Assembly: GCA_024196135.1 (NCBI GenBank)
Contig: JAMQCK010000236.1
Span: forward strand, 1-35,103
DNA from: Pleurotus ostreatus/Saccharomyces cerevisiae fusant
Taxonomy: Eukaryota; Opisthokonta
Direction of reading: 5' to 3'
Length of the DNA stretch: 35,103 nt
Positions 1-10,824 of this stretch are shown here, in pieces. The position numbers were made by a program, and so were the translations under genes. The notes under the pieces are model-generated. The model ran no database searches and was not told the origin of the DNA. It worked only from the letters and a program-made list of their open reading frames with translations. Each line of letters opens with the position of its first letter. The first letter of the stretch is position 1.

Positions 1-256
1 GTGGGCCGATCACGCGGGCGAGCGGGTCGCGCACGCACCTTCAATGCACTTCAAAAATTCCGGGACCTGCACAGTGCGATACAGCACGTCTGACGGCTTA
101 TACTACGCTTTATCCCATGCCCGTACGTGCCCTTGTTCTCGAGCTATGGTCTGCACAGTATCAGGACGACGGGCTCAATGGGGTCATGTGCGGACCGCGT
201 CGTATGGCTTCAAAAACGGTACGTTGCGATTCTACGCAACTGTACGATTACAACGG

Positions 257-264
257 TATATAAA
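257..264 (+). promoter_or_regulatory. Putative TATA box of the orphan gene
   Basis: TATATAAA lies about 140-170 bases upstream of the two candidate start codons at 405 and 435. That allows a 5' leader of roughly 100-150 nt, which would contain one short upstream ORF starting at 296. The call rests only on the motif and its position. Confidence 0.4.
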
Positions 265-404
265 TCGTGTAGGTACGACGCGATGCGCGCGCGCTATGGC
301 TTGCACAAGATCCCCGGCTCAAAACGCGCGGGAATCGCGTCAAAGCGGCCGTGGCAAACTTTTCTGCAAACGGCAATAATGGCTGTAGCGATGATATCGA
401 GCGA

Positions 405-2111
405 ATGCGAAGAAGTGTCAGCCAATCACCGACCATGACGCTGGGAGAATACATTCTCATCATGCCATCTAGCTATTCGAGAATACTGGAGGATGCGATG
501 TATCATCCGCTCGACAAGGAGAAACAGTCCGAGGCATGCGATTCATCTTCATCCGATGAATCGACGACTTCGAGCTCGACAACCTTCCTCTTCCGAAGGA
601 GACCCAGTGCTAATCTCGACGACCACTATGGTTCTTCCATGGCGCACCGCAGAGTCACTCTGCTTATAGCGTGCCGCGCCATCGAGATCCACGCTGGTAC
701 ATCTGTGGAAAACATGCGTCTCGATAATAACTTCGTATTCTTCGCCAAGCAATTCCTCACGTCGGTATTCCACGATTACGACTTAATCAGAAAGGGGAAG
801 AGGGGTGTATTGCGGACATTCCACTCGATCATCTCTTCTGACACTTCCCGGTCACTCGCAGGATCTGTGAGCCTGTTTTCGAATGCCATATCGGACACTC
901 TCGCCCAGCCACTGTTTTGGTTCCTTGTGCAACTGATGGCGGACATGCACTACCATCAGACATATATGACGGGCAGCGACCCTAATATAATCAAGATCCT
1001 TCGTGCGATGGTACACCTCGCTACGAGGAACCGTATAACCTTGGACGCTCAAATCCCTCATGATGAGGACTCGCTATATATTCTCTTCCCCACGGCTTGG
1101 GTGATCCTGGACGACGCTGAAGCTGTGTGCTCGGATCTCATGGACGTGCTCGTAGCGCTCCTAAGCAGACGGCTCAAACAACTCGCCGACGAGCAAGACG
1201 CTATGGAGACAGCACGAGAAAGATCAGGGTTGGCAGACACCGTCAAGTGGTGCCTTTGGGTGGACTTGGTCAGCGCGGCGCGTACGAGCCTAACACGGTC
1301 CACCGCGACATACCCAGATGCGTCTGGCGCGCTGCATGAAGCGCTGATGTCACTGGGCGAAAGACATCGTGAAACTTGGAGGCGGAGTGTGAGCGCATAT
1401 CTGCGCGATGTGCCTCTTCCGATATCTGTGGGCATGGCACTGAACAATGTGCGCAGCCGCAAAGCGCTAGCGGAGCTGCTGAACGGCAAGCCTTCGGTCA
1501 GAGGGAAGTCGTTGTCCGCGCCAGACGTCCTACCTCCGATGGTCTGCATTCCTGTGGACGCGCGGGAAGGCCCAGGTATGATAGATTGGTACGTTTACCA
1601 CATTCTGTAAACCGGGGACGCTTACTGAACACGCACACTGCGTGCATAGGTTTCACCGCTTTACTCGTGACCCCGAAGCGAGTATGCAAAGGCATATCCA
1701 GCAGCAGTACCTTCATATAGCCGAGCTGTTGACTTTGAGGGAGTATCAAGAGCGAGCGAGGCGCGCGCACTCGCCTAACATGGCAAGGGAAATTCAGAAT
1801 GTCGGAGGGGAAGGGAGAAGGACCTCACAGGAGCAGGCAGCCCCAGAGAACGATAACATCCACAGTGGAGGCGCAACGGTCAGCCGCATACGAGAGCGGT
1901 TCGATGCTGGAATTTTCGGCGCCTGGATGGCCAGTCATTTGGCCAGGCTCCGTCGCTTCGTAGGTGAGTAGTTGCGCACGGTAATCTGGCCATTCCTTTG
2001 ATACTGGTTGCAGCTCACAAGGTCATTGATGCCCGAAGGAGGGAGCAGATCGAGCTGACGGCTATCGACGTCGAAGGAGGCGCCACAAATAGAGAACGGC
2101 ATTCAGCATGA
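405..2111 (+). CDS. Orphan helical protein, unknown function (3 exons)
   Basis: Model is join(405..1588, 1650..1963, 2014..2111), 531 aa. Both introns are supported because removing them (donors GTACGT and GTGAGT, acceptors CATAG and GCAG) keeps one frame open across three separate blocks up to TGA at 2111. The frame is open upstream to 273, but the only ATGs in it are at 405 and 435. The second has the better -3 base (A), so a 521 aa protein is equally possible. I do not recognise a family. The N-terminus has a Ser/Asp-rich low-complexity stretch (SSSSDESTTSSSTT). The middle is predicted to be mostly amphipathic and hydrophobic helix (for example FWFLVQLMADMHY). The C-terminal 130 residues are Arg/Gln/Glu-rich and look disordered. 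There is no signal peptide and no clear membrane segment. It is probably a basidiomycete-restricted protein. I am confident in the exon structure and have no functional assignment. Confidence 0.7.
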
Positions 2112-2377
2112 GAAAGTCGCGTGGGCGGGCGGCAATGAACATGTCATCTCGAAGTACGTCGCGGCGAGAGACAGCTATGTAGTTCCAATGCTCTCGATAA
2201 GCGTTGAGCGCATGAAGGAAACATGGAGGAGAAAGGCAGTAGTCGGCCATGCCTCTGCGCCACGCGCGCACGCGACCCGATCGGAAAAACCCGCGTGCAT
2301 TGATTGTTGATCCTCAACCATCATCGCCCTGAGCCCTCTGGTCCGCATCTACACTGTTTACTGGGATCCTGCGAATT

Positions 2378-3468
2378 ATGCCACTTAATATTTTGGAACC
2401 ATCACGATCCTCCGATTTCTCCCACGTCGTGCGCAAAAAGAGAAGGAATAAGACATACCAACCTCGCCCCCTCCTTGAGAGGGTTCAGCGTATACTGGAC
2501 AAACTATGTGGCCACGGGGAGGACGCTGTGTGGGCTGAAGAAGTAAAGGGCTAGTACATAATTTATACTCTGCCACGTTATCCGCGCTCATTCTGAATAG
2601 AAATATTCCAGGAAAACATCATTGTCATGCGCTCGCGACCTGCGCGATGTAGCTGTCTCGGTCTAGGCAGTCCTGAGGATTCAGAGGCTGCTCGGGTACA
2701 GCTAGCGCTGCTTCTACATTTGAGCAATAAGCTCGAGCTTGTCAGTAATAGATTGTATCTGCCGCTCCTTCCTCACACTGACAAATCTCGTAGCCCAGAT
2801 CGAACATCACCCTATACGATCCACAATTTACAGATGCTGATTATAAGCTCTTCGACGATCTTGGACTGAAAGGCTTACGCGAAGAGGTATGATGATTTCT
2901 TTAGTTGATGTCCTATGTCCTTGATATAAGGATGAGAGCTCTCGTGCTGAATACGTCCCTCCAGCCAGCACACTTCGCCACAGAACCCACGCTCTTCTAC
3001 ATGATACACTGCGACATGGCGCTGTATGAGGCCGTCTTGAGAGAGAACGAGTCAAACCTGGAGCACATACTTCTCGCTGGCAATCGGTTGCACCATTATG
3101 TGGAGAAGTGAGCATGATCTCTATCTCTCGTCGTCGTCTCCTCCTTCGCCGTACGAGCTCGATGATTCTCAGTCTGTCCGACTAAAATTTAAGCCATGAC
3201 TCGGGACTGACCCAACTCTAGCAAACCGACTCGCGAGCTCGACAAGGACGCCCCGACGCTGCTCCGTCTCGCACCGCGAATGGGCGCGCGCGTCCTCCCA
3301 TCGTCGCCAAGTTGGCCAAACTCGATGGCCTTTACGACCGTGCAGAGGCTACAAGGAGCGGATGAGGAGAAGAAGAGTAGCGACGTTTCCGCCGCTGGCG
3401 AAGACGACCTCGCCGACTCGCTGAGCAATCTGGTGATCAACAGCAGTGATGTGAGGGGGCGTCAGTGA
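2378..3468 (+). CDS. SRR1-like domain protein (5 exons)
   Basis: Model is join(2378..2542, 2612..2740, 2794..2886, 2965..3107, 3222..3468), 258 aa. The N-terminus (VVRKKRRNKTYQPRPLLERV) is a basic stretch followed by an amphipathic helix, as in fungal SRR1 proteins. Exon 2 has the domain signature CSCLGLGS with RVQLALLLHL (about residues 68-92). Exon 3 gives TLYDPQFT and LFDDLGL. Exon 4 gives TLFYMIHCDMALYEAVLREN and ILLAGNRL, corresponding to the family's FMPHC...LY...L..N and GN segments. The family includes Arabidopsis SRR1 (light and clock signalling) and yeast Ber1; its biochemistry is poorly defined, and a soluble cytosolic or nuclear protein is expected. The Met-Ile-His-Cys segment departs from the usual Met-Pro-His-Cys. 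The last exon might instead splice at GTGAGG near 3450 to an exon starting about 3493, giving a different C-terminus. Confidence 0.82.
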
Positions 3469-3624
3469 GCAATTCACCTGCCCCAAGTACCAGCAGAACT
3501 CGATTATTCCGCGATTTCTCTTCTCTTCTCCAACGGCGCGAGGACCTAGCGGTGCGAACGGCGGCGCGCGGGGAATCTCGCTGTGGGTCCGGCGCCCGTG
3601 GTAAAACATGTGGGGTCCGGGGTC

Positions 3625-3645
3625 TGGGGTCGGCGCCCGACCCCA
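3625..3645. repeat. Perfect inverted repeat, 9-bp arms
   Basis: The arms TGGGGTCGG and CCGACCCCA flank a CGC loop. Just upstream the TGGGGTC heptamer recurs (TGGGGTCCGGGGTC), so the stretch is G-rich on the plus strand. It lies about 160 nt past the SRR1 stop codon and could be part of the 3' end or a regulatory palindrome. Confidence 0.6.
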
Positions 3646-4224
3646 ACTTGGTTCTCCCCTCTTGACCAGCTCGACCTCCTTCCTTTGTCATTTTCTCTGC
3701 TATTCCGGTACGCAATGGAACGCGCAGACTGCGGGTTGTATTTGCGAAACGGCCTCTCCGGCGTCAAGCTTCAAGCGATGAATACGATATCCGAGCGATC
3801 GATGTCCCGTGCTGGAATATGGCAGGGACGCCCCCTCGCTGCAAGGAACGTTCTTACTCGCCCTGCACACCCCCTCAATCGTGCCCTATCGGCACAAATT
3901 TTTCAGCAGGCGATATTCGAAATGCAGCCTGGGTACCCGCCAGGAGACCGCACGCACCACCAAAGTTATCGAGTACGTGACCGCGTATATGTGTCGGCGG
4001 ACGTAAACGACGACCTCCGCGCGCGCGATTATCATCGCGGCCCTCGGCCTCGTTGCGCGCACCCTCTGCCCTTACAGGTCCTGCGCAGGTCTCAGACGCA
4101 GAAGAGCGCGCGATAAGCGCGCTGATGACGCAGAAATGAAAACTTACGGTGAAAGAATCAAGCCACGCACCCTGGAAGAGCACCGAAAATTTGTACTCGC
4201 GTCGATAAGGGCCTAAACTACTAT

Positions 4225-4243
4225 CTCCCCGGCTGCCGGGGAG
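4225..4243. repeat. Perfect inverted repeat, 8-bp arms
   Basis: CTCCCCGG, loop CTG, CCGGGGAG lies 110 nt upstream of the MFS start codon. It could be a transcription-factor palindrome or a 5' leader hairpin. CCCCGG/CCGGGG arms are reminiscent of zinc-cluster half sites, but the match is not specific. Confidence 0.5.
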
Positions 4244-4352
4244 GTATGTTAAAGGGAGAGCGGAAGATCGCTGGACGGTAGTGCCCAGTGTCCGTCCCCC
4301 GCTGTCGCGCCCACCCCCTCCCTCCTCCGGCGACTTCACACGTGCAACTGAG

Positions 4353-6628
4353 ATGTCGACGCCGACCCCCAAAATGACGCCCGAGACGCCCGCCGCCGAT
4401 GTGACGGTCATCGAGATCCCTGCCTCCGCGGTCGACGAGTCGTATGCTCAGGATGTCTTCGACGATGAGGACGACCTCGGCACCGCTGTTCAGTCTCCCG
4501 TCGGCACGCCTGACCACCCGCACCTTGAGCTGCCCCAGCTCGGGATACCGTCGTCCAGCGTGCAGGAGACGCGCCGCCCGAGTGTGGTGCGCCAGGCGAC
4601 GGACGCGACGCTCGTCTTCAGCATCGGCAAGGATGCCGACCTCTACGGGAAGGAGGGTAAGGAGTTGGGTAAGGAGGCCGAGGTGACGAGCAAGGAGGTG
4701 GACAACCTCGACAAGGACGTCGAGGCCCTGGGGGGAAAGACGCCGCTCGACCCTCTGAGCCGCGCGAGCACCCTCGTCCCGGAGGCGCGCGGCGGGTGGC
4801 GCGACCCCGAGTGGCGCAGGCAGCAGATCAACCTCATTACGGTCTGCTACACGCTCTATGTCTGCGGGTGGAACGACGGGAGCACAGGCCCCTTGCTTCC
4901 GCGCATGCAGACGGACTACAATGTACGTATTTCTCCTCGTGTTGGGGTCGTCATTCCGCGTCGAACTGCGACGAAGTCCATGCAGCTCACCTGTTGTTCC
5001 CTCGCTACGTGATGCTGACCTAGATATGCAGATTGGCTACAGCACGGTCGCCCTCATTTTCGTCGTCGGATGCCTGGTACGTTTTCAGCGAGCACGCTAT
5101 CGAAATGCTTGCTGACGTGCTTGCAGGGATTCGTCAGTGGTGGCTTCCTCAACGTCTATGTCGACCAAAAGTTCGGCTTCGGTAAGGTGAGCTACTCTCA
5201 CAGCGCCTGCGCGAGAAAGGTCTTATGCAGTCATCCCCAGGCGATTGTTTTCGGCGCCATCTTTCAGATGTGCGGCTACATTATCATGGCGCCACACCCG
5301 CCATTCGCCGCCATTGTCGTCGCTTACGGTTGCACCGGCTTCGGCATGAGTTACATGGTGCACATAGCCGTCTTTTTGTCTTTATTCTTTGCTCAACGAA
5401 TAGTAGAATGCTCAAGGAAATGGCTTCGTCAGTCGTCTTCCCGACGCTCCTACGAAGCTGGGGTTCCTGCATGCGTCGTATGGTAAGACCTGACTCCCAA
5501 CTGTCCTTGTCGCGAGCTTACCTTCGGTATCTTAGGTCTCGGCGCTTTCACCTCGCCTTTCTCCGCAACGTACTTCGCGACGGCACCTAATTGGACCCAC
5601 CACTACTTCGCCTCCATGAGCCTCGCGGCGCTCAATGTTGTGCTTCTTACCCTCGTCTTCCGCGGACAACGTCAGGAGGGTGAGTACTTCACCTGTCTCG
5701 CTTCGTCTTGGAAGCTGACGCGCGCACGTTTCGTAGTGGTCATGACGAAGGCCGGCCTCGGCACACCCGCTGAAGACGGCGGGCTCGCGAGCGGGAACCT
5801 CTACCGCCAGATCTTCCCGATCCGCACTGTGTGGCTGCTCGCGGCTTTTGCGCTCATCTACATCGGCGTCGAGGTCACGCTCGGTGGTGAGTTGGTATCG
5901 ATGCTGTCTTTCTATGATACTGAGTCGCTGCACAGGCTGGATCGTCACCTTCATCATCCACGTTCGCGGCGGCAGCGAGGACGACTCGGGCTACATCTCG
6001 TCTGGCTTCTTTGGAGGTCTCATGCTCGGACGTCTCATCCTGCTTCCGCTCAACAAATGGGTATGATTCTCTTGATTGCAGTACGTTCTTTTGACTGACG
6101 CATCCAACAGATTGGCCCGAAGCGGGTCATCTTCCTGTACACTATCATCTCTATCGCGCTCGAGCTCACCGTGTGGTTCGTTCCGTCGGTCGTTGGTAAT
6201 GCGACTGCGGTAAGCTGCCACCTTGTTCTCGTCTGAAGTTCGCACATTTACTCTGCGCAGGTATCTATCATCGGCCTACTGCTCGGGCCCATGTTCCCCA
6301 TCATCGTCAACCATGCGTCGCATGTCATTCCAAAGCATCTCCTCGTATGTCCCTTCTCCTGACTACGGCGACTCCTGACTGATGATATGCCTCAAGACGC
6401 CCAGTGTGGGGTTCATCACCGCTATCGGCGTGTCGGGCTCTGCTGTCCTTCCCGTCGTGACCGGCTTACTTGCCAACAACTACGGGATTCAATCCCTGCA
6501 GCCGCTGTGAGTGCATTGTCTCCGTCCAGGTCTGCAAGCGCTTACTTGCCTGCAGCATGATCTCCATGATGGCTGCCATGTTCGTCCTTTGGACGCTCGT
6601 CGTCATCACTCCCGCTCGTGCGAATTAG
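4353..6628 (+). CDS. MFS transporter with long hydrophilic N-terminus (12 exons)
   Basis: Exons: 4353-4922, 5032-5076, 5127-5186, 5241-5357, 5407-5482, 5536-5679, 5737-5886, 5936-6060, 6111-6209, 6261-6344, 6397-6506, 6556-6628; 550 aa, all phases consistent. The first ~155 residues are cytosolic and acidic (VFDDEDDL), with a Lys/Glu-rich heptad-like stretch at residues 97-129. Membrane helices then start with INLITVCYTLYVCGW and the conserved GWNDGSTGPLLPRMQ. Further family marks are NAQGNGFV, KLGFLHASYG, FRGQRQE in the central loop, IYIGVEVTLGGW, and FFGGLMLGR with a basic residue in the loop. It belongs to the fungal MFS branch with fucose-permease-like sequences, probably a plasma-membrane proton-coupled carrier of about 12 helices. 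The substrate is unknown. The 11th acceptor is AAG rather than YAG. The start at 4353 is the first ATG in a frame open from 4281. Confidence 0.88.
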
Positions 6629-8166
6629 ACACACGACGACCTTCTCTTCACGAAAAGCGAGCCTCCACACGACCATCTCGCATACTTTCCTTCATTTTTT
6701 TGTTCCAACGGGCCTTCTTGTTCTCAAGGGACACTTGTTGTACTCTCGTTCACGCCGCTCTGGCTCACTGCTTTCCCTCGCATACTGTAGTATAGGCACT
6801 GCTAACTCTCTAGGACACCAACGCCATTCTAGGCACCATTACCATGCAACATCCGACGTATCGTTATCATGTAGGGCTGCGCACCGCTGTTGTCATCTCC
6901 ATTTCCTGTTCCCTGTTGTAGACCATAGATCTCCATCCATAGACACATAGTGTACATACACTGTATATAGACGAATCGTATACCTCTAAGAAACTCATTC
7001 ACATTGTAAAGTTGATCAAAGTATCTGTGTAGTCAGGATCTCTCTCATTTCTGATACCATCGCTGGGAGTCTGATCTGAAAGTTGAACTTGAAAGCACGC
7101 GGAAGTCACGCGCTATCCATGTGCTGCGGATCCAATTCGGACCGCTACTCCGAAGCGCCTCTTGTCCTCAACTCCCATGTCTTCGCCATGCAGAGCTTCT
7201 CTTCCTATGCCGAATCTCCGTTGCTGCTGCGTCGAAGGCTTATACAGTCACCTAAGTCTTGATCCCTGATCAAGCGGAGCTACGCGCGATGAATAGGCAA
7301 TGGCACGTACTCGCGTAGGCTTCGCCTCAGACCTGCGCGCCGGCGCTCATCAAGGCGCGCCAACTCGTGAGCGCTGACCTCGAGTGAGTTTCCAGTACTC
7401 TCTGAGACACTCTGGACATTAGGCTGGTTTTTTTCTGGGTGCAGAGTGCCGGCTTGCAGATCCATCGAGATGGCATCATTTTCCCGTAGGCGTCGTCTTG
7501 CCTTCTAACTGCGATCGTCAAGCCTCAGATCCGCGCGCTCCTAAGGTCCACATTATCGCGACACTCGGAGGCTTGCTGTGGTAGATCGGCCTGTAGGTAG
7601 TAGGTCGGCTATGAGAGACCGCGATGTACGAGGGCGGATCTACCCTCTTAGCTGGCATTCTCCTCCGAAGCAACTTTTCGCCAGAATTCCGTTCCATGAA
7701 CGCAAAGTCTCTTCTGAATCACCTGCGCTGTCTGGAATTGCCGACCCACGCTGTCGTTCCTCGTAGAACCGGTCGCCGGCTAGTTGACATTGCTCTTTAC
7801 CCAGAACACTCACGGCACGATAGGAATCAGCGACCCTGCTTCTCTTCTGGGTGATCCTACTATCTTCTACCGGCTCAAGATACCATCCATCTCTGTCTAT
7901 CGGCGCCCAGAATACGACTGAGTAGGACTCTCACGCGTCTCGTGATTGTGCTTGTCCATTGGTGTAAGCTTGTACGTCCCTTGTTTCCGATGCAGAAGCT
8001 CTTCCTCCACGTTGAATGACCATGCGCCGAGCCTAACCATCAGCAAACAGTGTTCTCGCGATGCCATCTTACGGCCGCTACCGTCTGGGAAGCGAACAGT
8101 TGGACTGGCTGAACGCATCACTGTCGGCCAAGAAGTTTTCCCCTTCACTCTCACAACGCGACTCCC
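6629..8166. other. 1.5 kb gene-poor region
   Basis: The first ~400 nt after the MFS stop are AT-richer and look like a 3' UTR and end region (TATA-rich DNA around 6940-6985). After that there are only short open frames on both strands (up to 85 codons) with no family resemblance. The last ~300 nt should be the F-box gene promoter. I see no repeat or mobile element. Confidence 0.5.
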
Positions 8167-8982
8167 ATGGACGCACTTCCCGCAGAACTGTGGTGCGCTA
8201 TCTTCGAGTTCGCATGCACGGACGACGGTAGCACGGGCGCATCCCTTGCGCTAGTGTCCTCGTACGTTCAGTTGCTCTCACAACAATACCGTCTACAGTC
8301 CATCGCCATACGCGGCCGTACTCAGCTTGCGCAACTCGCCCGCAAGCTGGAAACTCTCCCGCTCTCACACCGTCCCCGGAGTCTGTTCATGACGCTCTCC
8401 GACGCGGACCTCGGATATGTCGCCCCCTTAGATGCGCACCGCGTTCTCGAGCTCGTCGCGCCCCGAATCCAGGCGCTGCATCTGCATCTACTCCGCGTCA
8501 CGCGCATCAGCCTGCCGGCATGTCCCAGGCTCGCTGAACTCACGGTCGACGGCCCTCTCGTCGAGGCCAATCGCGAGTTCCCGGCCCTGCGAATACTGCG
8601 CATGTCGCCCACTGCGCAGCGTCCGCCCGCCGTTCTCCGCGACCTACGGCGAGTCGGCCCCGGCTTACAGGAAATCTATATGCCTCTGCGCGTATTGACG
8701 CCCCACGAAGTCATGAGTGCTTTCGGCATAGCACCACGGAATGCGGACGGGATCCCACGACGGCTTCCAACCGAAGCTCTGCTGCCCACGTCCCTGGAGC
8801 TTCTCTGTCTCGAAGAAGATAGGCTCTCAATGGACGCTTACAATGCGCCATGTCCGCGGCAGCAACAGCTCTCGCGCAAATTTCGGGAACTTGCAGCGAA
8901 GGTAACGCGCTTACGAGTGGCTCCGCGCGTCTTGGATGATGGATGTGGAACTGTCGGACGTTGGCAGAGCAAGGGGCTGTGA
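8167..8982 (+). CDS. F-box domain protein (single exon)
   Basis: A 271-aa uninterrupted frame with ATG in context CCCATGG. The N-terminus MDALPAELWCAIFEFACTDD, followed by ASLALVSSYVQLLSQQYRLQ, is the F-box (LP.ELW..IF.....D...L..VS) that binds Skp1 in SCF ubiquitin ligases. Residues ~50-250 contain leucine-rich segments (LELVAPRIQALHLHLLRV, ACPRLAELTVDG, FPALRILRMSP) typical of the degenerate LRR-like substrate-binding part of basidiomycete F-box proteins. This group is greatly expanded and its targets are unknown. The C-terminus after VTRLRVAPRVLDDG is short, and the 3' end could continue through an unrecognised intron. It is transcribed in the same direction as the 7-TM gene 500 nt downstream; no functional link is implied. 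Confidence 0.78.
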   Translation: MDALPAELWCAIFEFACTDDGSTGASLALVSSYVQLLSQQYRLQSIAIRGRTQLAQLARKLETLPLSHRPRSLFMTLSDADLGYVAPLDAHRVLELVAPRIQALHLHLLRVTRISLPACPRLAELTVDGPLVEANREFPALRILRMSPTAQRPPAVLRDLRRVGPGLQEIYMPLRVLTPHEVMSAFGIAPRNADGIPRRLPTEALLPTSLELLCLEEDRLSMDAYNAPCPRQQQLSRKFRELAAKVTRLRVAPRVLDDGCGTVGRWQSKGL

Positions 8983-9489
8983 TGGAGCGAGGGCGCTGTA
9001 CCTCCAGTTTCGTTGGGCGCAGCGCTCGGTGGGTAGCGTGGTACGCGTGGGTGAGAGTTCATTGCATCTCCCACGGCTTACTCTACTGAACACCGCGTGC
9101 GCTTCAGGTGATACCAGCCATGATGAACCATCAGCTCGACTCAATTGACGACCATGTAGCCTTTGATACGGCCTGTGTCGCCGCAGACCATTGTCCATTC
9201 ATAGTCACCAAAGATTTTCTACGCCCGTTGTCTCTTCAGAGACGCGAAGCACATGCGAGGACTCTGAGATCAATCATGTCAGCGACTAACCGTGGAATCG
9301 TCGGAGGGGGTTTTTGTGATGGAGTCCGCTCAGAATCAGAACCGATGGGGAAGTGTGCGGCACCGGAAATCAATGCGAGCTGCGAGCGGCCCAGCGGCCC
9401 AGGTGCATAAAGCATCATACGCGCGGCGGAGGCGCAGGCCTTTCTTGTCCTCTTCCCGCCACCTCCCTCCCATCTTCGATACACCCGCC
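8983..9489. other. Intergenic, putative promoter of 7-TM copy 1
   Basis: No gene supported. A weak TATA-like GCATAAAG at 9405-9412 lies about 80 nt before the 7-TM start codon. Confidence 0.4.
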
Positions 9490-10824
9490 ATGGCCCCCGC
9501 AGGAGACATCGACCTTGATATCGCCGGTATTATCTCGACTGTCCTCGAGGGTGTCCTCTATGGTATGTCTTGGGACTTGGCATTCTGACGCACTGCTGAT
9601 CCTCGCACAGGGCTGTCACTTTTCATGGGCGCGGCAACCGTGTGGGTGCTCAAGAGAGGGCGCAAGTGGAAGGATGTTAACAGGTCTATGCTTGTTATAT
9701 CCTTCTTCCTGTTCGCCTTCAGTACGGCCGTGGGTGTTGATCCGGTATGCAATGTGCTCGAATTGACGCCTTCGCAGCATCTTTGTATCGACATGAAGAG
9801 GATATACGAAGGCTTGGTCAAGTACCGCGATACATTCCCGGGAGGCCCGATCGCATTCTTCGCCGATGTCTCTCAGGAGACCTTCGTATCCAAGAACGGG
9901 ATCTACACCGCTCATACGTGCTTGGGTGACGGTGTCGTGGTAAGTCCTTACCCCCATCATACCTACATGCACGTTCATAACACTTCGCAGATTTATCGTG
10001 CCTACATGGTTTGGAGGAGTTGGTGGGTCGTCGTCCTCCCAATCATGCTGTGGTGTGCTGTGTTAGGTGCGTCGGGTCTTCATCCTGCGATGCCAGCGCT
10101 CTAATAGTCTATCCTCAGCCACCGGTATCGGAACGGTATACACCATCTCGCAAGTCACTGCAGATTCGGGCAACATCTTCGCGTCGGCTACTGCGAGCTG
10201 GATTACTGCCTTCTACGCGACAACTCTGTCTTGCAACTTCGTAGCGACAGGTACGTCTCTTGTGTAATTCACGGGATTTTACTGACGATTTCTTAGCCTT
10301 CCTCGCTTTCCGGCTCTGGTCCGTCGAACGCGGGGTCAACCGTGCGCGCACAGGTCGCAGCAACATCTGGCCGGTCCTCCTCATCGTCATTGACGCCGGC
10401 GTCCTCTACTCTGTCACCCTCCTATGCGCGCTCATCCTCTTTGCGAGCCAATCGCACGCGCAGTACATCGTCCTCGATATGGTGCGCCTTCATTTTATTG
10501 TACACTTCTAGGACAGCGTCCCTAACCGCCTTTCAGGTCACCCCTATCATCTCGATCTCGTTCTATATGGTCCTCCTCCGTGTTGGCCTGAAGGCGAACG
10601 ACAACATGCATGTCGGCAGCAACAGCAACCCCGCAGGCAGCCACCCGCGCTCGGCCATGCAAAGTTCAGGACCGAACGCGTCGTACTACCGCGGGAAGGC
10701 GCTGCAAGTGCACATCAGCCAGTTCACCGAGAGCGAAGGGCCCGTACAGGACAAGAGCTATGTGGACCCGGAGATACCACTGGAGGATTCCCATTCGTAC
10801 CCACCGGTCGGCCGTCGCATCTAG
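9490..10824 (+). CDS. Basidiomycete 7-TM membrane protein, copy 1 (7 exons)
   Basis: Exons: 9490-9562, 9611-9729, 9778-9939, 9991-10066, 10119-10250, 10297-10481, 10537-10824; 344 aa. The start GCCATGG is a strong context. Seven hydrophobic segments can be placed: IAGIISTVLEGVLYG with LSLFMGAATVWVL, MLVISFFLFAFSTA, NGIYTAHTCLGDGVVIY, WVVVLPIMLWCAVL, WITAFYATTLSCNFVA, VLLIVIDAGVLYSVTLL, and IISISFYMVLLRVGL. Between TM2 and TM3 is YRDTFPGGPIAFFADVSQE, characteristic of this large Agaricomycete family, which has no known function and is sometimes likened to receptors. The ~75-residue C-terminal tail is hydrophilic. The paralogue at 29478-30927 shares all six intron positions and phases and identical lengths for exons 1, 2, 4, 5 and 6. 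Location in the plasma or an internal membrane is inferred. Confidence 0.85.

Larger units (their letters stand above)
3469..4352. other. Intergenic region between SRR1 and MFS genes
   Basis: There is no supportable gene here. Open frames of up to 177 codons exist (3583-4116), but they begin at GTG, lack family features and are explained by high GC. The region holds two perfect hairpins (3625-3645 and 4225-4243), listed separately, and should contain the MFS gene promoter. I found no clear TATA box. Confidence 0.5.

Noticed and set aside
1642..1971. Separate small gene of 109 codons
   Set aside because: It is exon 2 of the orphan gene; splicing at 1589-1649 joins it in frame to the upstream exon.
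3583..4116. 177-codon plus-strand open frame
   Set aside because: Begins with GTG, no family resemblance, and spans an inverted repeat in intergenic DNA.
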